A DNA stretch of 64,000 nucleotides from Bradyrhizobium macuxiense (GTDB lineage: Bacteria; Pseudomonadota; Alphaproteobacteria; Rhizobiales; Xanthobacteraceae), in NCBI RefSeq assembly GCF_007993935.1, contig NZ_VITY01000004.1:248001-312000 (forward strand), in the 5' to 3' direction. Positions 8,441 through 16,823 of the stretch are shown here, one piece after another. Position 1 is the first letter of the stretch. Each line of letters begins with the position of its first letter. A program made the position numbers and the translations under genes. The notes under the pieces were generated by a model. It searched no databases. It was not told the DNA's origin and saw only the letters and a list, made by a program, of their open reading frames with translations.

Positions 8441-8710
8441 TCAGTGGACGCTGACGGCTTGCAGCTCGTTGCTCCAGGCGTTGGCGATCGCGGCTTCGCG
8501 GCTGTCGGTCAGCATGATCGGCGTGCCGTCGGCGGCATGCAGTGCGAACAGCTTGAGGCCCGGCGCGATCTTCGGCGCCTGCGGAAAGAGATCGGGCACG
8601 TCCTCGGAACGGACCTGCTTCACATAGGCGATGTGGCCCTCGCCCAGATGAGCCAGCGCTTCCGGCGTGACGTTGCTGGATTCGATGGTGGTGGTACTCA
8701 TGTCACTCAT
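8441..8710 (-). CDS. DUF1150 family protein
   Basis: An 89-aa alphaproteobacterial DUF1150 protein; the recognisable core includes GEGHIAYVKQVRSEDV and the DGTPIMLTDSREAAIANAW end. The start at 8710 follows GAGGAGTCGAGACC. It lies 50 bp downstream of hsp20 on the same strand and ahead of one terminator, so both probably share the heat-regulated transcript. Its biochemical role is unknown; pairing with small heat-shock genes recurs in rhizobia and suggests a stress role. Confidence 0.85.
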   Translation of the reverse strand: MSDMSTTTIESSNVTPEALAHLGEGHIAYVKQVRSEDVPDLFPQAPKIAPGLKLFALHAADGTPIMLTDSREAAIANAWSNELQAVSVH

Positions 8711-8760
8711 GGTCTCGACTCCTCAGTCAGATAAGCGGTCGAGTCCGCTCCTTGTTTCTA

Positions 8761-9186
8761 TTATTCGTGCTCATTGATAGCGATTGTCTTAATGACCCGT
8801 TCAGGTTCCGGCCTGGCCAGATCAATCGACAACAACCCGTTCTTCAGATCCGCGCCCAGCACCTGCATCCCCTCCGCCAGCACGAAGGTGCGCTGGAAGT
8901 GGCGCGCGGCAATGCCGCGATGGATGTATTGCCGAGCCTTGTCGTCCTGCTGGCGGCCGCGGATGACGAGCTGATTTTCCTCAATGGTTACATCGAGTTG
9001 GTCGCGGGTGAAGCCCGCCACGGCCAGCGTGATGCGGAGCCGCTCAGGCTGCCCGTTGGTACGGTCGCACCGCTCGATGTTGTAGGGAGGATAGCCGTCA
9101 GCGCCCTTCACGACGCGGTCGAGCGCACGCTCGATCTCGTCGAATCCCAGAAGGAACGGACTGGACAACGATGGAACACGAGACAT
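8761..9186 (-). CDS. Small heat-shock protein, Hsp20/alpha-crystallin family
   Basis: A 141-aa ATP-independent chaperone holdase. An N-terminal arm (residues 1 to about 35) precedes the alpha-crystallin domain (about 38-130), with RLRITLAVAGF and the strand GLLSIDL; the C-terminus carries the short tail that contacts neighbouring subunits. Start at 9186 follows GAGAGGA with correct spacing; an upstream start at 9234 would translate through the RNA thermometer. Followed by DUF1150 in the same unit. Resembles the class A HspA group of Bradyrhizobium. Confidence 0.93.
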   Translation of the reverse strand: MSRVPSLSSPFLLGFDEIERALDRVVKGADGYPPYNIERCDRTNGQPERLRITLAVAGFTRDQLDVTIEENQLVIRGRQQDDKARQYIHRGIAARHFQRTFVLAEGMQVLGADLKNGLLSIDLARPEPERVIKTIAINEHE

Positions 9187-9260
9187 TACAAAGTCCTCTC
9201 GAAGCGACTTTGAGGGGCCCTTGCGGCGCCCCATGCAACCGGCGGGCCGTCTGGCCTCCG
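9187..9260 (-). promoter_or_regulatory. ROSE-type RNA thermometer in the hsp20 leader
   Basis: On the minus strand a terminal hairpin (9189-9212) pairs CAAAGTC with GACTTTG. The segment TCGCT in its 5' arm faces the Shine-Dalgarno AGGA, leaving one unpaired G. This matches the conserved U(U/C)GCU-versus-AGGA pairing with bulged G described for ROSE elements of rhizobial heat-shock genes. A second hairpin (9214-9232, GGGGC...GCCCC) lies just upstream. At low temperature the ribosome site would be hidden; heat melts it. The upstream boundary is approximate. Confidence 0.75.
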
Positions 9261-9356
9261 GTCAGTGAGGGATATGGGGGCGATCTGGATAGCGTTCAAG
9301 CAGCCCCGAAACCAGCCTAAACGCCCGCAACATGAGGGCAAATTCTTCTCGATCGG

Positions 9357-10439
9357 TTACCCTGCGACCCGCTTCCGGCCATCAGCGGTAAAAAGATGCA
9401 GTTTGTCGCGTGGGGCGACCGCCCGGATCCGCTCGCCGATCGCAGGGCCGGTGGCGCCGGGAACCCGGACGATGACCTCGCCCGGCGGCAGCTCGCCCGG
9501 ATTGGCGGCAACCCCCTGCTCCTCGCGTTGGCGGCTGCCATAAACAAACGTCTCGGCGCCGACATGCTCGATCGCCTCGACTGTCAGGCCGAGCGCGACA
9601 CCGCCCGATATGGTCTCGCTGGAGATCACGAAATCCTCCGGCCGGATCCCGACGATCCCTGCGCCATCGGCGCCCGCGATCTGGGACGTCAGCTCGTCCG
9701 AGCGCAGCGGCATCAGGTTCATCGGCGGCGCGCCGATGAAGGAGGCCACGAAGGTGGTCGCAGGCCGCTGGTAGATATCCAGCGGATTGCCGATCTGCTC
9801 GACCTGGCCGCCATTCATGACGACGAGGATGTCGGCCAGCGTCATCGCCTCGAGCTGGTCGTGGGTGACGTAGATCGACGTGGTGTTGAGCCGGCGCTGC
9901 AGCTTGCGGATCTCGACCCGCATCGCGATGCGCAGCTTGGCGTCGAGGTTCGACAACGGCTCGTCGAACAGGAACACCTTCGGCTGGCGCACGATGGCGC
10001 GGCCCATCGCGACGCGCTGGCGCTGGCCGCCGGAGAGCTGGCGCGGCTTGCGCTCCAGCATCGGCGACAGCTCGAGCACGCGCGCGGCTTCCTCGACGCG
10101 GGTCTTGATCTCGGCTTCGGCCATGCCGCGGTTGCGCAGGCCGTAGGCCATGTTGTTGTAGACGCTCATGTGCGGATAGAGCGCGTAGTTCTGGAACACC
10201 ATCGCGATGTCGCGATCGGCGGGCTCGACCTGGTTGACGACGCGGCCGCCGATATCGATCTCGCCGCCGGTGATGGTCTCGAGCCCGGCGACCATGCGTA
10301 GCAGCGTGGACTTGCCGCAGCCGGAGGGGCCGACCAGCACGCAGAACTGGCCGTCACCGACGTCGACATCGACGCCCTTGATGGCCTCGAAGCCGCCGGG
10401 ATAGGTTTTGCGGACGCTGCGCAGCGTGACGTTGGCCAT
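9357..10439 (-). CDS. ugpC: sn-Glycerol-3-phosphate ABC transporter, ATP-binding protein
   Basis: A 360-aa ABC ATPase of the MalK/UgpC type that powers import through UgpAE. Walker [10 protein letters not shown] is near residues 37-45, signature LSGGQRQRV, Walker [14 protein letters not shown] and switch THDQ. The C-terminal regulatory OB-like (TOBE) domain covers roughly residues 235-360. Start chosen at 10439 ([16 protein letters not shown]), which overlaps the ugpE stop by one base (TAATG). Last gene of the ugpBAEC unit. MalK-type substrate promiscuity is common, so specificity rests on UgpB. Confidence 0.93.
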   Translation of the reverse strand: MANVTLRSVRKTYPGGFEAIKGVDVDVGDGQFCVLVGPSGCGKSTLLRMVAGLETITGGEIDIGGRVVNQVEPADRDIAMVFQNYALYPHMSVYNNMAYGLRNRGMAEAEIKTRVEEAARVLELSPMLERKPRQLSGGQRQRVAMGRAIVRQPKVFLFDEPLSNLDAKLRIAMRVEIRKLQRRLNTTSIYVTHDQLEAMTLADILVVMNGGQVEQIGNPLDIYQRPATTFVASFIGAPPMNLMPLRSDELTSQIAGADGAGIVGIRPEDFVISSETISGGVALGLTVEAIEHVGAETFVYGSRQREEQGVAANPGELPPGEVIVRVPGATGPAIGERIRAVAPRDKLHLFTADGRKRVAG

Positions 10440-11287
10440 TACTTTTCCGTCTCCACCAATCCGCGCACGAACAGTTTCTGCATCACGACGACGACGAACA
10501 CCGGCGGCAGCATCGCGAGCAGCGCGGTGGCCATCACGACCGGCCATTCGGTCAGCGCGTCGGTCGTGGTGATCATCTTGCGGATGCCGACTTGGATGGT
10601 CTGCATGTCGTCGCGCGTGGTGATCAACAGCGGCCAGAGATATTGATTCCAGCCGAGGATGAAGAGGATCACGAACAGCGCGGCCATGTTGGTGCGCGAC
10701 AGCGGCAATAGCGTATCCCAGAAGAAGCGGAACGGGCCCGCGCCGTCGATGCGCGAGGCTTCCAGCAATTCATCCGGCACGGTCATGAAGAACTGCCGGA
10801 ACAGCAGCGTCGCGGTGGCGGACGCAATCAGCGGCAGCGACAGGCCGGCGTAACTATCGAGCAGATGCAGATCGGCGACGATCTTGTAGGTCGGATAGAT
10901 GCGCACCTCGACCGGCAGCATCAGGGTGATGAAGATGATCCAGAAGATCGCCATCCGGAACGGAAACCGGAAATACACGATCGCGTAGGCCGAGATGATC
11001 GAGATCGCGATCTTGCCGACCGCGATCAAGAGCGCCATGACCAGCGAGTTCAGCATCATGTTGAGCACCGGCTCGCGGGTCGAGCCGCTCGTGCCGACAA
11101 ACAGCGTCTGGTAGTAGGTCTCGAGGAAATGGCCGCCGGGCAGCAGCGACATCTGGCCGTTGGCGATGACGGCGTTGTCCTGGGTCGAGGCGACGATCGC
11201 GAGATAAACCGGGAAGGCGACGATCGCGATCCCGATCCACAGGATGGCGTGAGCCAGATAGCGCTGGAAGCCTTCTTCCTCGACCAT
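10439..11287 (-). CDS. ugpE: sn-Glycerol-3-phosphate ABC transporter permease
   Basis: A 282-aa inner-membrane permease with about six helices. The cytoplasmic EAA loop, which docks onto UgpC, reads [20 protein letters not shown]. The ATG at 11287 shares one base with the ugpA stop (TGATG), and its own stop shares one base with the ugpC start, so the three genes are translationally coupled. It forms the heterodimeric channel with UgpA. Confidence 0.93.
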   Translation of the reverse strand: MVEEEGFQRYLAHAILWIGIAIVAFPVYLAIVASTQDNAVIANGQMSLLPGGHFLETYYQTLFVGTSGSTREPVLNMMLNSLVMALLIAVGKIAISIISAYAIVYFRFPFRMAIFWIIFITLMLPVEVRIYPTYKIVADLHLLDSYAGLSLPLIASATATLLFRQFFMTVPDELLEASRIDGAGPFRFFWDTLLPLSRTNMAALFVILFILGWNQYLWPLLITTRDDMQTIQVGIRKMITTTDALTEWPVVMATALLAMLPPVFVVVVMQKLFVRGLVETEK

Positions 11288-12168
11288 CAGTAGGTCACCT
11301 TGCGCTCGACGAAGCGGAACTGGATGCCTGTCAGCACGACCACGATGACCATCAGGATGACCGACTGCGCCGCCGAGGAGCCGAGATTGCCGCCGAGCAG
11401 GCCGTCGGTATAGACCTTGTAGACCAGCGTTTCCGTCGCCTTGCCGGGGCCGCCGCGGGTCATCGTGTCGATGATGCCGAACGTGTCGAAGAAGGCGTAG
11501 ACGATGTTGATGACCAGCAGGAAGAAGATGGTCGGCGACAGCAGCGGGAAGATCACGGTCCAGAACCGCCGCATCGGACGCGCGCCGTCGATCGCGGCGG
11601 CTTCGATCACGCTCTTCGGGATGCTCTGCAGCCCGGCGAGGAAGAACAGGAAATTGTAGGAGATCTGCTTCCACGCCGCGGCGAGGATGATCAGGGCCGC
11701 GGCCTGGTCGCCGTCGAGCAGCGGATTCCAGTCAACGCCCATGGCGCGCAGATAGCGCGACAGCACGCCGAGCGAGGGGTGCAGCATGAATACCCAGAGC
11801 ACGCCGACGACCGGCGGGGCCACCGCATACGGCCAGATCAACAGCGTGCGGTAGAGCGTCGAGCCGCGCAGCGGCTTGTCGGCCATGACAGCGAGCAGCA
11901 GCGCAAACGACAGCGAGGACACCGCGATCGCGAACGAGAACGCGAAGGTGCGGATGATGGCGGCGAAATAGGCCGGCTCCTTGAACAGCTCGAGATAGTT
12001 CTCGAACCACACGAAGCTGGTCGACAGGCCGAAGGCGTCCTGCAGCAGGAAGGACTGGATCACCGCCTGTGCGGCCGGCCAGTAGAAAAAGATCAGCACG
12101 ATCGCGAGTTGCGGGGCAACCAGCGCGTAAGGCAACAGCTTTGATTGGAAAATCGCTTGCTTTTGCAT
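11287..12168 (-). CDS. ugpA: sn-Glycerol-3-phosphate ABC transporter permease
   Basis: A 293-aa permease with about six transmembrane helices; the EAA loop is [20 protein letters not shown]. It follows ugpB after a 66-nt gap that contains a strong hairpin (12184-12209), and overlaps ugpE by one base. It is the partner of UgpE in the translocation channel for glycerol-3-phosphate or its diesters. Confidence 0.93.
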   Translation of the reverse strand: MQKQAIFQSKLLPYALVAPQLAIVLIFFYWPAAQAVIQSFLLQDAFGLSTSFVWFENYLELFKEPAYFAAIIRTFAFSFAIAVSSLSFALLLAVMADKPLRGSTLYRTLLIWPYAVAPPVVGVLWVFMLHPSLGVLSRYLRAMGVDWNPLLDGDQAAALIILAAAWKQISYNFLFFLAGLQSIPKSVIEAAAIDGARPMRRFWTVIFPLLSPTIFFLLVINIVYAFFDTFGIIDTMTRGGPGKATETLVYKVYTDGLLGGNLGSSAAQSVILMVIVVVLTGIQFRFVERKVTY

Positions 12169-12183
12169 GATCTCGGAAGAATT

Positions 12184-12209
12184 GGCAGGCCGCGGGCTCG
12201 CGGCCTGCC
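12184..12209 (-). promoter_or_regulatory. Intercistronic hairpin between ugpB and ugpA
   Basis: GGCAGGCCGCG and CGCGGCCTGCC form a perfect 11-bp stem with a GGCT loop. There is no following T-run. Such hairpins between a binding-protein gene and its permease genes often stabilise the upstream mRNA or partly attenuate transcription, giving more binding protein than permease. Confidence 0.65.
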
Positions 12210-12233
12210 GGTTGATGGGCTCAAACCATCATG

Positions 12234-13550
12234 TCAGTGGACGGCGGACTTTTCAAACTGCCGCAGCATCTGGTTGCCGCGCTCGACGGCCGAGTCCAGC
12301 GCCTGCTTGGCGGTCTTCTTGCCGGCCAGCGCCTGCTCGATTTCCTCCGACCACATGTCGCGCAGCTGCACCATGTTGCCGAGGCGCAGGCCGCGGGAAT
12401 TCTCGGTCGGCTCCTTGTTGGTGAGCTCGAGCAGCGGGGTCTCGAGATAGGGCTGGTCCTTGTAGAAGCCCTCTTCCTTGGCCTTTGCATAGGCTGCCTT
12501 GGTGATCGGCAGATAGCCCGAGGCCTTGTGGATCCAGACCTGGCGGTCGGTGTCGGAGAGGAAGGTCAGGAATTTGGCCACGCCCTTGTATTCCTCGGCC
12601 GACTTGCCGCCCATGATCCAGAGCGAGGCGCCGCCGATGATCGAGTTCTGCGGCGCGCCCTTGACGTCGGGATAATACGGCATCGGGGCTGCGGTGAAGT
12701 TGAACTTGGCCTGCGCCTTGACGTTGCCGAAGAACGCCGACGAGGTCAGGTAGATCGGGCACTCGCCCGAGGTGAAGCGGCCTTCGCCGGTGTTGGTGCG
12801 GCCGGCATAGTCGTAGGTCTTGTCCTTCTGCAGCTCGACCAGGTTCTCGAGATGCTTGACCTGCAGCGGGCCGTTGAATTCGAGCACGGTGTCGAAGCCG
12901 TCGAGGCCGTTGGCCTTGCTGGCGAGCGGCACGTTGTGCCAGGCCGACAGCTGCTCGAGATTGACCCAGGTGACCCACGAGCCGGAGAAGCCGCAAGTAT
13001 TGTAGCCGGCCGCCTTCAGCTTCTTGGCGTCCTCGAACACCTGCGGCCAGGTCTTCGGAATCTCCGCGATGTTGGCCTTCTTCAGCGCGTCGAGATTGAC
13101 CCACATCACGGTCGACGACGAGTTGAAGGGGAACGACAGCATCTCGCCCTTCGAGGTCGAGTAGTAGCCGGTGATCGCGGGCAGATAGACGCTCGGATCG
13201 AACTTCTCGCCGGCGTCGGCCATCAGCTTGTAGACCGGTTTGACGGCGCCGGTGGCGGCCATCATCGTCGCGGTGCCGACCTCGAACACCTGCATGATGT
13301 GCGGTGCGTTGCCGGCACGGAAGGCGGCGATGCCGGCGTTCATGGTGTCGGCGTAGCCGCCCTTGTAGGTCGGGATCACCTTGTAGTCGGACTGCGAGGC
13401 GTTGAAGTCGTTGGCCAGCTTGACGATGACGTCATTGTTGGCGCCGGTCATCGCGTGCCACCACTGAATCTCGGTCACCGCAAATGCAGGCGACGCGAAT
13501 GCAAGCGTAGCGGCGGCGACAGCAGCAGCGCCCAATCGTCGAAAAATCAT
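12234..13550 (-). CDS. ugpB: sn-Glycerol-3-phosphate ABC transporter, periplasmic binding protein
   Basis: A 438-aa solute-binding protein. Residues 1-24 are a Sec signal peptide ending SPAFA, followed by VTEIQWWHAMTG, typical of mature UgpB. The two-lobed extracellular solute-binding family 1 fold fills the rest, with the conserved SGSWVTWVNLEQLSAWHN and IGGASLWIMGGKS regions. Start at 13550 follows GGGAGGGG; an upstream ATG at 13577 lacks one. First gene of ugpBAEC, with a candidate Pho box upstream at 13606-13623. It captures G3P and glycerophosphodiesters as phosphate sources. Confidence 0.93.
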   Translation of the reverse strand: MIFRRLGAAAVAAATLAFASPAFAVTEIQWWHAMTGANNDVIVKLANDFNASQSDYKVIPTYKGGYADTMNAGIAAFRAGNAPHIMQVFEVGTATMMAATGAVKPVYKLMADAGEKFDPSVYLPAITGYYSTSKGEMLSFPFNSSSTVMWVNLDALKKANIAEIPKTWPQVFEDAKKLKAAGYNTCGFSGSWVTWVNLEQLSAWHNVPLASKANGLDGFDTVLEFNGPLQVKHLENLVELQKDKTYDYAGRTNTGEGRFTSGECPIYLTSSAFFGNVKAQAKFNFTAAPMPYYPDVKGAPQNSIIGGASLWIMGGKSAEEYKGVAKFLTFLSDTDRQVWIHKASGYLPITKAAYAKAKEEGFYKDQPYLETPLLELTNKEPTENSRGLRLGNMVQLRDMWSEEIEQALAGKKTAKQALDSAVERGNQMLRQFEKSAVH

Positions 13551-13605
13551 CAAAGCCCCTCCCGGTTGGAACGTCATGTTTCGTTGCGCGCGTTATCAGC
13601 GCCGG

Positions 13606-13623
13606 ATGACGTTCAAATGACCG
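13606..13623 (-). promoter_or_regulatory. Candidate Pho box (PhoB site) upstream of ugpB
   Basis: On the minus strand CGGTCATTTGAACGTCAT consists of two GTCAT-ended 7-mers 11 nt apart, matching the architecture of the Pho box (CTGTCAT, four bases, CTGTCAT). It ends 55 bp before the ugpB start codon, and a GATAAC -10-like hexamer lies downstream. This fits phosphate-starvation induction of ugp genes. Confidence 0.6.
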
Positions 13624-13702
13624 TATAAACGAAAGCCATGGTAGGGGGGAAGCCGAAGCAAAGGGAAGCGGTAAAAAAGGCGGAGATCGCAGCCGCGCCC
13701 GT

Positions 13703-13734
13703 GCGGTGCAACGCCGGACGCGACGTTGCACCGC
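13703..13734. terminator. Hairpin downstream of the CoA-transferase gene
   Basis: GCGGTGCAACG (13703-13713) pairs perfectly with CGTTGCACCGC (13724-13734). It lies just past the stop codon of the minus-strand CoA-transferase and before the ugpB promoter. No immediate T-run, so termination strength is uncertain. Confidence 0.5.
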
Positions 13735-13760
13735 AGGGTGTGTGCTTTCTGGCGCTTGGC

Positions 13761-14966
13761 CTAGCGCTTGCGCTGGGGACCGCAGACCACGCCCTTGTCG
13801 AGGAGGCCGTTGATCTCGTCCCTGGAGTAGCCGAACTCGCCGAGCACTTCCGCAGCGTGCTGGCTGAAGTTCGGCGGCGTGCGGCGCAGGCTCGGCTTGG
13901 TGCGTTCGAGGCGGATCGGCGAGGCAACGCCCTTGTACCAATCCTTCGCGATGACGTCGCCGCGGTGGATGGTGTGCGGGTTGGTCAGCGCCTGGTCGAT
14001 CTTCTGCACCGGGCCGGCCGGCAGTCCGGCGGCGAGCAGCCGGTTGCACAACGGCTCGGCCTCATGCTGGCTGAACACCGCGGCCAGCTCGACCCGCAGC
14101 GCATCGCGGTTGGCGATGCGGTCCTTGTTGCGGGCAAAGCGCGGATCGGTGCCGAGCTCCGGCTTGCCGATTTCCTTGGCGAGCTTGCGGAAGGTGCCGT
14201 CATTGCCGACGCCGATGAAGATGTTGTCGGTCTTGGTCGGGAAGATTGCGTAAGGCACGAGATTGGGATGCTCGTTGCCGGTGAGCGACGGCGGCTTGCC
14301 ATGCATGAAATAGTTCGCGGTGTGCGGATGCATGATCGCAAGCCCGGTCTCGTACAGCGTGGTCTCGAGGAATTGGCCGAGCCCCGAGCGCTGCCGCTCC
14401 GACAGCGCCATCAGGATGCCGATCGCGGCATAAAGACCGGTGGTGATGTCGACCAGCGGCACGCCGATGCGCATCGGGCCGCTCTCCGGCGAGCCGGTGG
14501 CGGCGATCATGCCGGTCATCGCCTGGATGATCGCATCATAGCCGGGATTGCCGCCGCGCGGACCGTCGGCGCCGAAGCCGGAGATCCGGCAATGCACGAG
14601 GCGCGGGAATTTTTCGCGCAGCACGTCGTTGCCGATGCCCCATTTGTCGAGCGTGCCGGGCTTGAAATTCTCGATCAGCACGTCGGCGGTCTCGAGCATC
14701 TTCATCAGCACCACGCGTCCGCCCTCGGAGGCGAGGTCGAGGCCGATCGAGCGCTTGTTGCGGTTGATGCCGACGAAATAGGCCGCGTCTTCGTCGTGGA
14801 AGGGAGGACCCCAGTCACGCACCTCGTCGCCGGCGGGCGGCTCGACCTTGATCACGTCGGCGCCGTGGTCGGCGAGGATCTGGGTGCAATACGGGCCGCC
14901 GAGCACGCGCGTCAGATCGATCACGCGCAGTCCGGTCATCGCGCCCGTAGCCGCTGGGGTATTCAT
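13761..14966 (-). CDS. CoA-transferase, family III (CaiB/BaiF type)
   Basis: A 401-aa class III CoA-transferase that moves CoA between carboxylic acids through an aspartyl-CoA thioester. The N-terminal GLRVIDLTRVLGGPYCTQILADHGADVIKVEPP pattern is diagnostic, and the catalytic Asp is in the GYDAIIQAMTG motif. It resembles formyl-CoA transferase and succinyl-CoA:dicarboxylate enzymes, but the substrate pair cannot be assigned. It stands alone between ugp and ohr on the minus strand. Confidence 0.9.
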   Translation of the reverse strand: MNTPAATGAMTGLRVIDLTRVLGGPYCTQILADHGADVIKVEPPAGDEVRDWGPPFHDEDAAYFVGINRNKRSIGLDLASEGGRVVLMKMLETADVLIENFKPGTLDKWGIGNDVLREKFPRLVHCRISGFGADGPRGGNPGYDAIIQAMTGMIAATGSPESGPMRIGVPLVDITTGLYAAIGILMALSERQRSGLGQFLETTLYETGLAIMHPHTANYFMHGKPPSLTGNEHPNLVPYAIFPTKTDNIFIGVGNDGTFRKLAKEIGKPELGTDPRFARNKDRIANRDALRVELAAVFSQHEAEPLCNRLLAAGLPAGPVQKIDQALTNPHTIHRGDVIAKDWYKGVASPIRLERTKPSLRRTPPNFSQHAAEVLGEFGYSRDEINGLLDKGVVCGPQRKR

Positions 14967-15130
14967 GGAAGCAACCTTCGCTCAGTTGGGATCAGAAAAC
15001 GAGGGTCCCAGAGCTAACGGTCTTCAGGCAAGGCAGCAATGCTTCCGTCGGGGCAGGCCCATGCAGCAGGCGGCGCGCGCGTTCGCCAAGTGAACCGGAA
15101 GGAGCGAGCTGGCATCGCACATGCAAACAA

Positions 15131-15162
15131 AATAGTCCGCCACGCGGGAAGGCGTGGCGGAC
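15131..15162 (-). terminator. Intrinsic terminator of ohr
   Basis: GTCCGCCACGC (15135-15145) and GCGTGGCGGAC (15152-15162) form an 11-bp stem. On the minus strand it is followed by the T-rich TATTTTGTTTG. It lies 18 bp after the ohr stop codon. Confidence 0.8.
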
Positions 15163-15179
15163 CATTGGCAGGCGAAGAA

Positions 15180-15605
15180 TTAGACGACGCTCAGCTTGAC
15201 GTCGACATTGCCGCGGGTCGCGTTGGAATAGGGGCACACATGGTGGGCCTTCTCGACCAGCGCTTCGGCGTCAGCGCGTGACAGGCCGGGCAGCGAGACG
15301 GCGAGGTCGACGGCGAGGCCGAAGCCGCCTTCCGAGCGCGGGCCGATGCCGACCGTCGAGGTCACCGACGCGTCGGCGGGAACCTTGGGGCCGCCCTGCG
15401 AGGCCACGAACTTCATCGCGCCGATGAAGCAGGCGGCATAGCCCGCCGCGAACAGCTGCTCCGGATTGTTGCCGGCGCCACCGCCGCCGCCGAGTTCCTT
15501 CGGGGTGGTGAGTTTGACGTCGAGCGCGCCGTCGAGCGTTGCCGCATGGCCGTCGCGGCCGCCGGTTGCCTTGGCACTGGTCTTGTAGAGCACGTTCACA
15601 GACAT
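15180..15605 (-). CDS. ohr: Organic hydroperoxide resistance protein Ohr
   Basis: A 141-aa thiol peroxidase that reduces organic hydroperoxides, usually with lipoylated proteins as reductant. The two catalytic cysteines are Cys59 ([12 protein letters not shown]) and Cys124 ([14 protein letters not shown]). Start at 15605 gives the normal N-terminus MSVNVLYKT and follows AGGGAGACCACG; a longer frame to 15695 would enter the operator region. Divergent from its MarR-type regulator ohrR with palindromes between them. Confidence 0.95.
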   Translation of the reverse strand: MSVNVLYKTSAKATGGRDGHAATLDGALDVKLTTPKELGGGGGAGNNPEQLFAAGYAACFIGAMKFVASQGGPKVPADASVTSTVGIGPRSEGGFGLAVDLAVSLPGLSRADAEALVEKAHHVCPYSNATRGNVDVKLSVV

Positions 15606-15670
15606 CGTGGTCTCCCTTGGTTTTGGACTTGCAGGTTTCGACTTGGGTTCCGAATTCGACGGCCCATGTA

Positions 15671-15733
15671 TTGCACTCAATTGAATTGTGCGCAATATAA
15701 ATTATGAAGCCTCACATTTAATTGTTCGCAATT
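15671..15733. promoter_or_regulatory. ohr-ohrR operator region
   Basis: A 25-bp imperfect palindrome at 15671-15695 (core CAATTGAATTG, ends TTGC and GCAA) and a second inverted repeat AATTG-TTCG-CAATT at 15720-15733 lie between the divergent genes. AATTG-type half-sites are typical of OhrR operators. Oxidation of OhrR at its Cys should release these sites and induce ohr. Confidence 0.7.
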
Positions 15734-15774
15734 GAATTCGCGGTCCCGTGAGCCCAGAATGTCCCGGAAACGAG

Positions 15775-16254
15775 ATGGATTCGATGGGAATCATGGTCAG
15801 GAAACAGACGGCGGCGGATCAGGCGCTGCGGCTCGATAACCAGATCTGCTTTGCGGTCTATTCGACCGCGCACGCCTTCAACCGCGTCTACAAGCCGCTG
15901 CTCGACCGGCTCGGGCTGACCTATCCGCAGTATCTCGTGATGCTGGCGCTGTGGGAACGCGACGACGTGCCGGTGAAGGATCTCGGCGAGCGGCTGTTCC
16001 TGGATTCCGGCACGTTGACGCCGCTCTTGAAGCGGCTGGAAGCAGCCGAACTGATCAGGCGGACCCGAAGCACCGAAGACGAGCGCGTGGTGCTGATCGC
16101 GCTGACGCCGCAGGGCCACGCGCTGCGCGAAAAGGCCAAGGCCGTCCCGCAGTCGATCCTCGCGGCGTCGGACTGCACGGTGGGTGAGCTGCTGGCGATG
16201 AAGGACGAGATCGTCGCGTTGCGCGACCGGTTGAATGCGGTGCTGGAGGAGTAG
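15775..16254 (+). CDS. ohrR: Organic hydroperoxide sensor OhrR, MarR family
   Basis: About 159 aa with a winged helix-turn-helix. The redox-sensing cysteine is Cys25 in DNQICFAVYS, the position conserved in OhrR, and the recognition region reads LFLDSGTLTPLLKRLE. The start is uncertain: ATG codons at 15775, 15784 and 15793 are in frame, and a GTG at 15748 is possible. Divergent from ohr with operators between, so it probably represses both genes until oxidised by organic peroxides. Confidence 0.92.
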   Translation: MDSMGIMVRKQTAADQALRLDNQICFAVYSTAHAFNRVYKPLLDRLGLTYPQYLVMLALWERDDVPVKDLGERLFLDSGTLTPLLKRLEAAELIRRTRSTEDERVVLIALTPQGHALREKAKAVPQSILAASDCTVGELLAMKDEIVALRDRLNAVLEE

Positions 16255-16262
16255 GGCGGCGG

Positions 16263-16502
16263 CTAGAGGCGCTTCTTGGCGAAGGCGCGGCCGCTATGGG
16301 ATTTGAGATACTTCTCGAATGCCAGGGCTTTGTATTTGTCCGGAAATGCGCAGTACCAGACGAGTTGCCAAGGTTTGAATTTTGAGGTGTGGGCGGACTT
16401 GCCGGCGTTGTGCTCGGGAATCCGTCGCTTCAGATCCTCGGTGGCGCCAACGTATTCTTGATCAGGGAAGTTGATGCTGCGGATGATGTAGACGTACCAC
16501 AT
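16263..16502 (-). CDS. GIY-YIG domain protein
   Basis: A 79-aa single-domain GIY-YIG protein of the UPF0213-like type. It has MWYVYIIRS (GIY strand), EYVGATEDLKRRIPEHN (YIG strand with the conserved Arg) and a late Glu in FEKYLKSHSG. Start at 16502 is chosen because further extension to 16784 would run through a tRNA gene. Such small nuclease-fold proteins are abundant in rhizobial genomes with unknown function. It converges on ohrR with only 8 bp between stops. Confidence 0.82.
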   Translation of the reverse strand: MWYVYIIRSINFPDQEYVGATEDLKRRIPEHNAGKSAHTSKFKPWQLVWYCAFPDKYKALAFEKYLKSHSGRAFAKKRL

Positions 16503-16552
16503 TCGTATCCGCTGAATGTCGTTGGGCCGGAATAGGGCCCTCGGCCGTCCGT

Positions 16553-16636
16553 CTTCGCCCTTCGGGCTACGCCGGACACCACGCTTCGCCCTTAGGGCAA
16601 CTCGTGGCTGCGCCACGCGTAGCCCGAAGGGCGAAG
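16553..16636. repeat. Inverted repeat flanking the 3' end of tRNA-Ala
   Basis: CTTCGCCCTTCGGGCTACG (16553-16571) is perfectly complementary to 16618-16636. The 46-bp interior carries a third related CTTCGCCCTTAGGGC and a further hairpin. The right arm ends 2 bp before the encoded CCA of the tRNA. It may serve as terminator for the minus-strand tRNA; similar repeats are common in rhizobial genomes. Confidence 0.75.
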
Positions 16637-16638
16637 CG

Positions 16639-16714
<76 letters not shown>

Positions 16715-16823
16715 TTATCCAGTTGGGACGATCCTGGGGGATCAGTCCCGGCCCGCGCGGCCTGGACGACTCGCGCGGCAGCACCGTTGATCATAGATCG
16801 GCGCCGATCTCAAGTCTCTTCTA

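Noticed and set aside
13924..15017. Plus-strand open frame opposite the CoA-transferase
   Set aside because: The minus-strand protein has clear family motifs; the plus-strand translation is biased and lacks any recognisable domain.
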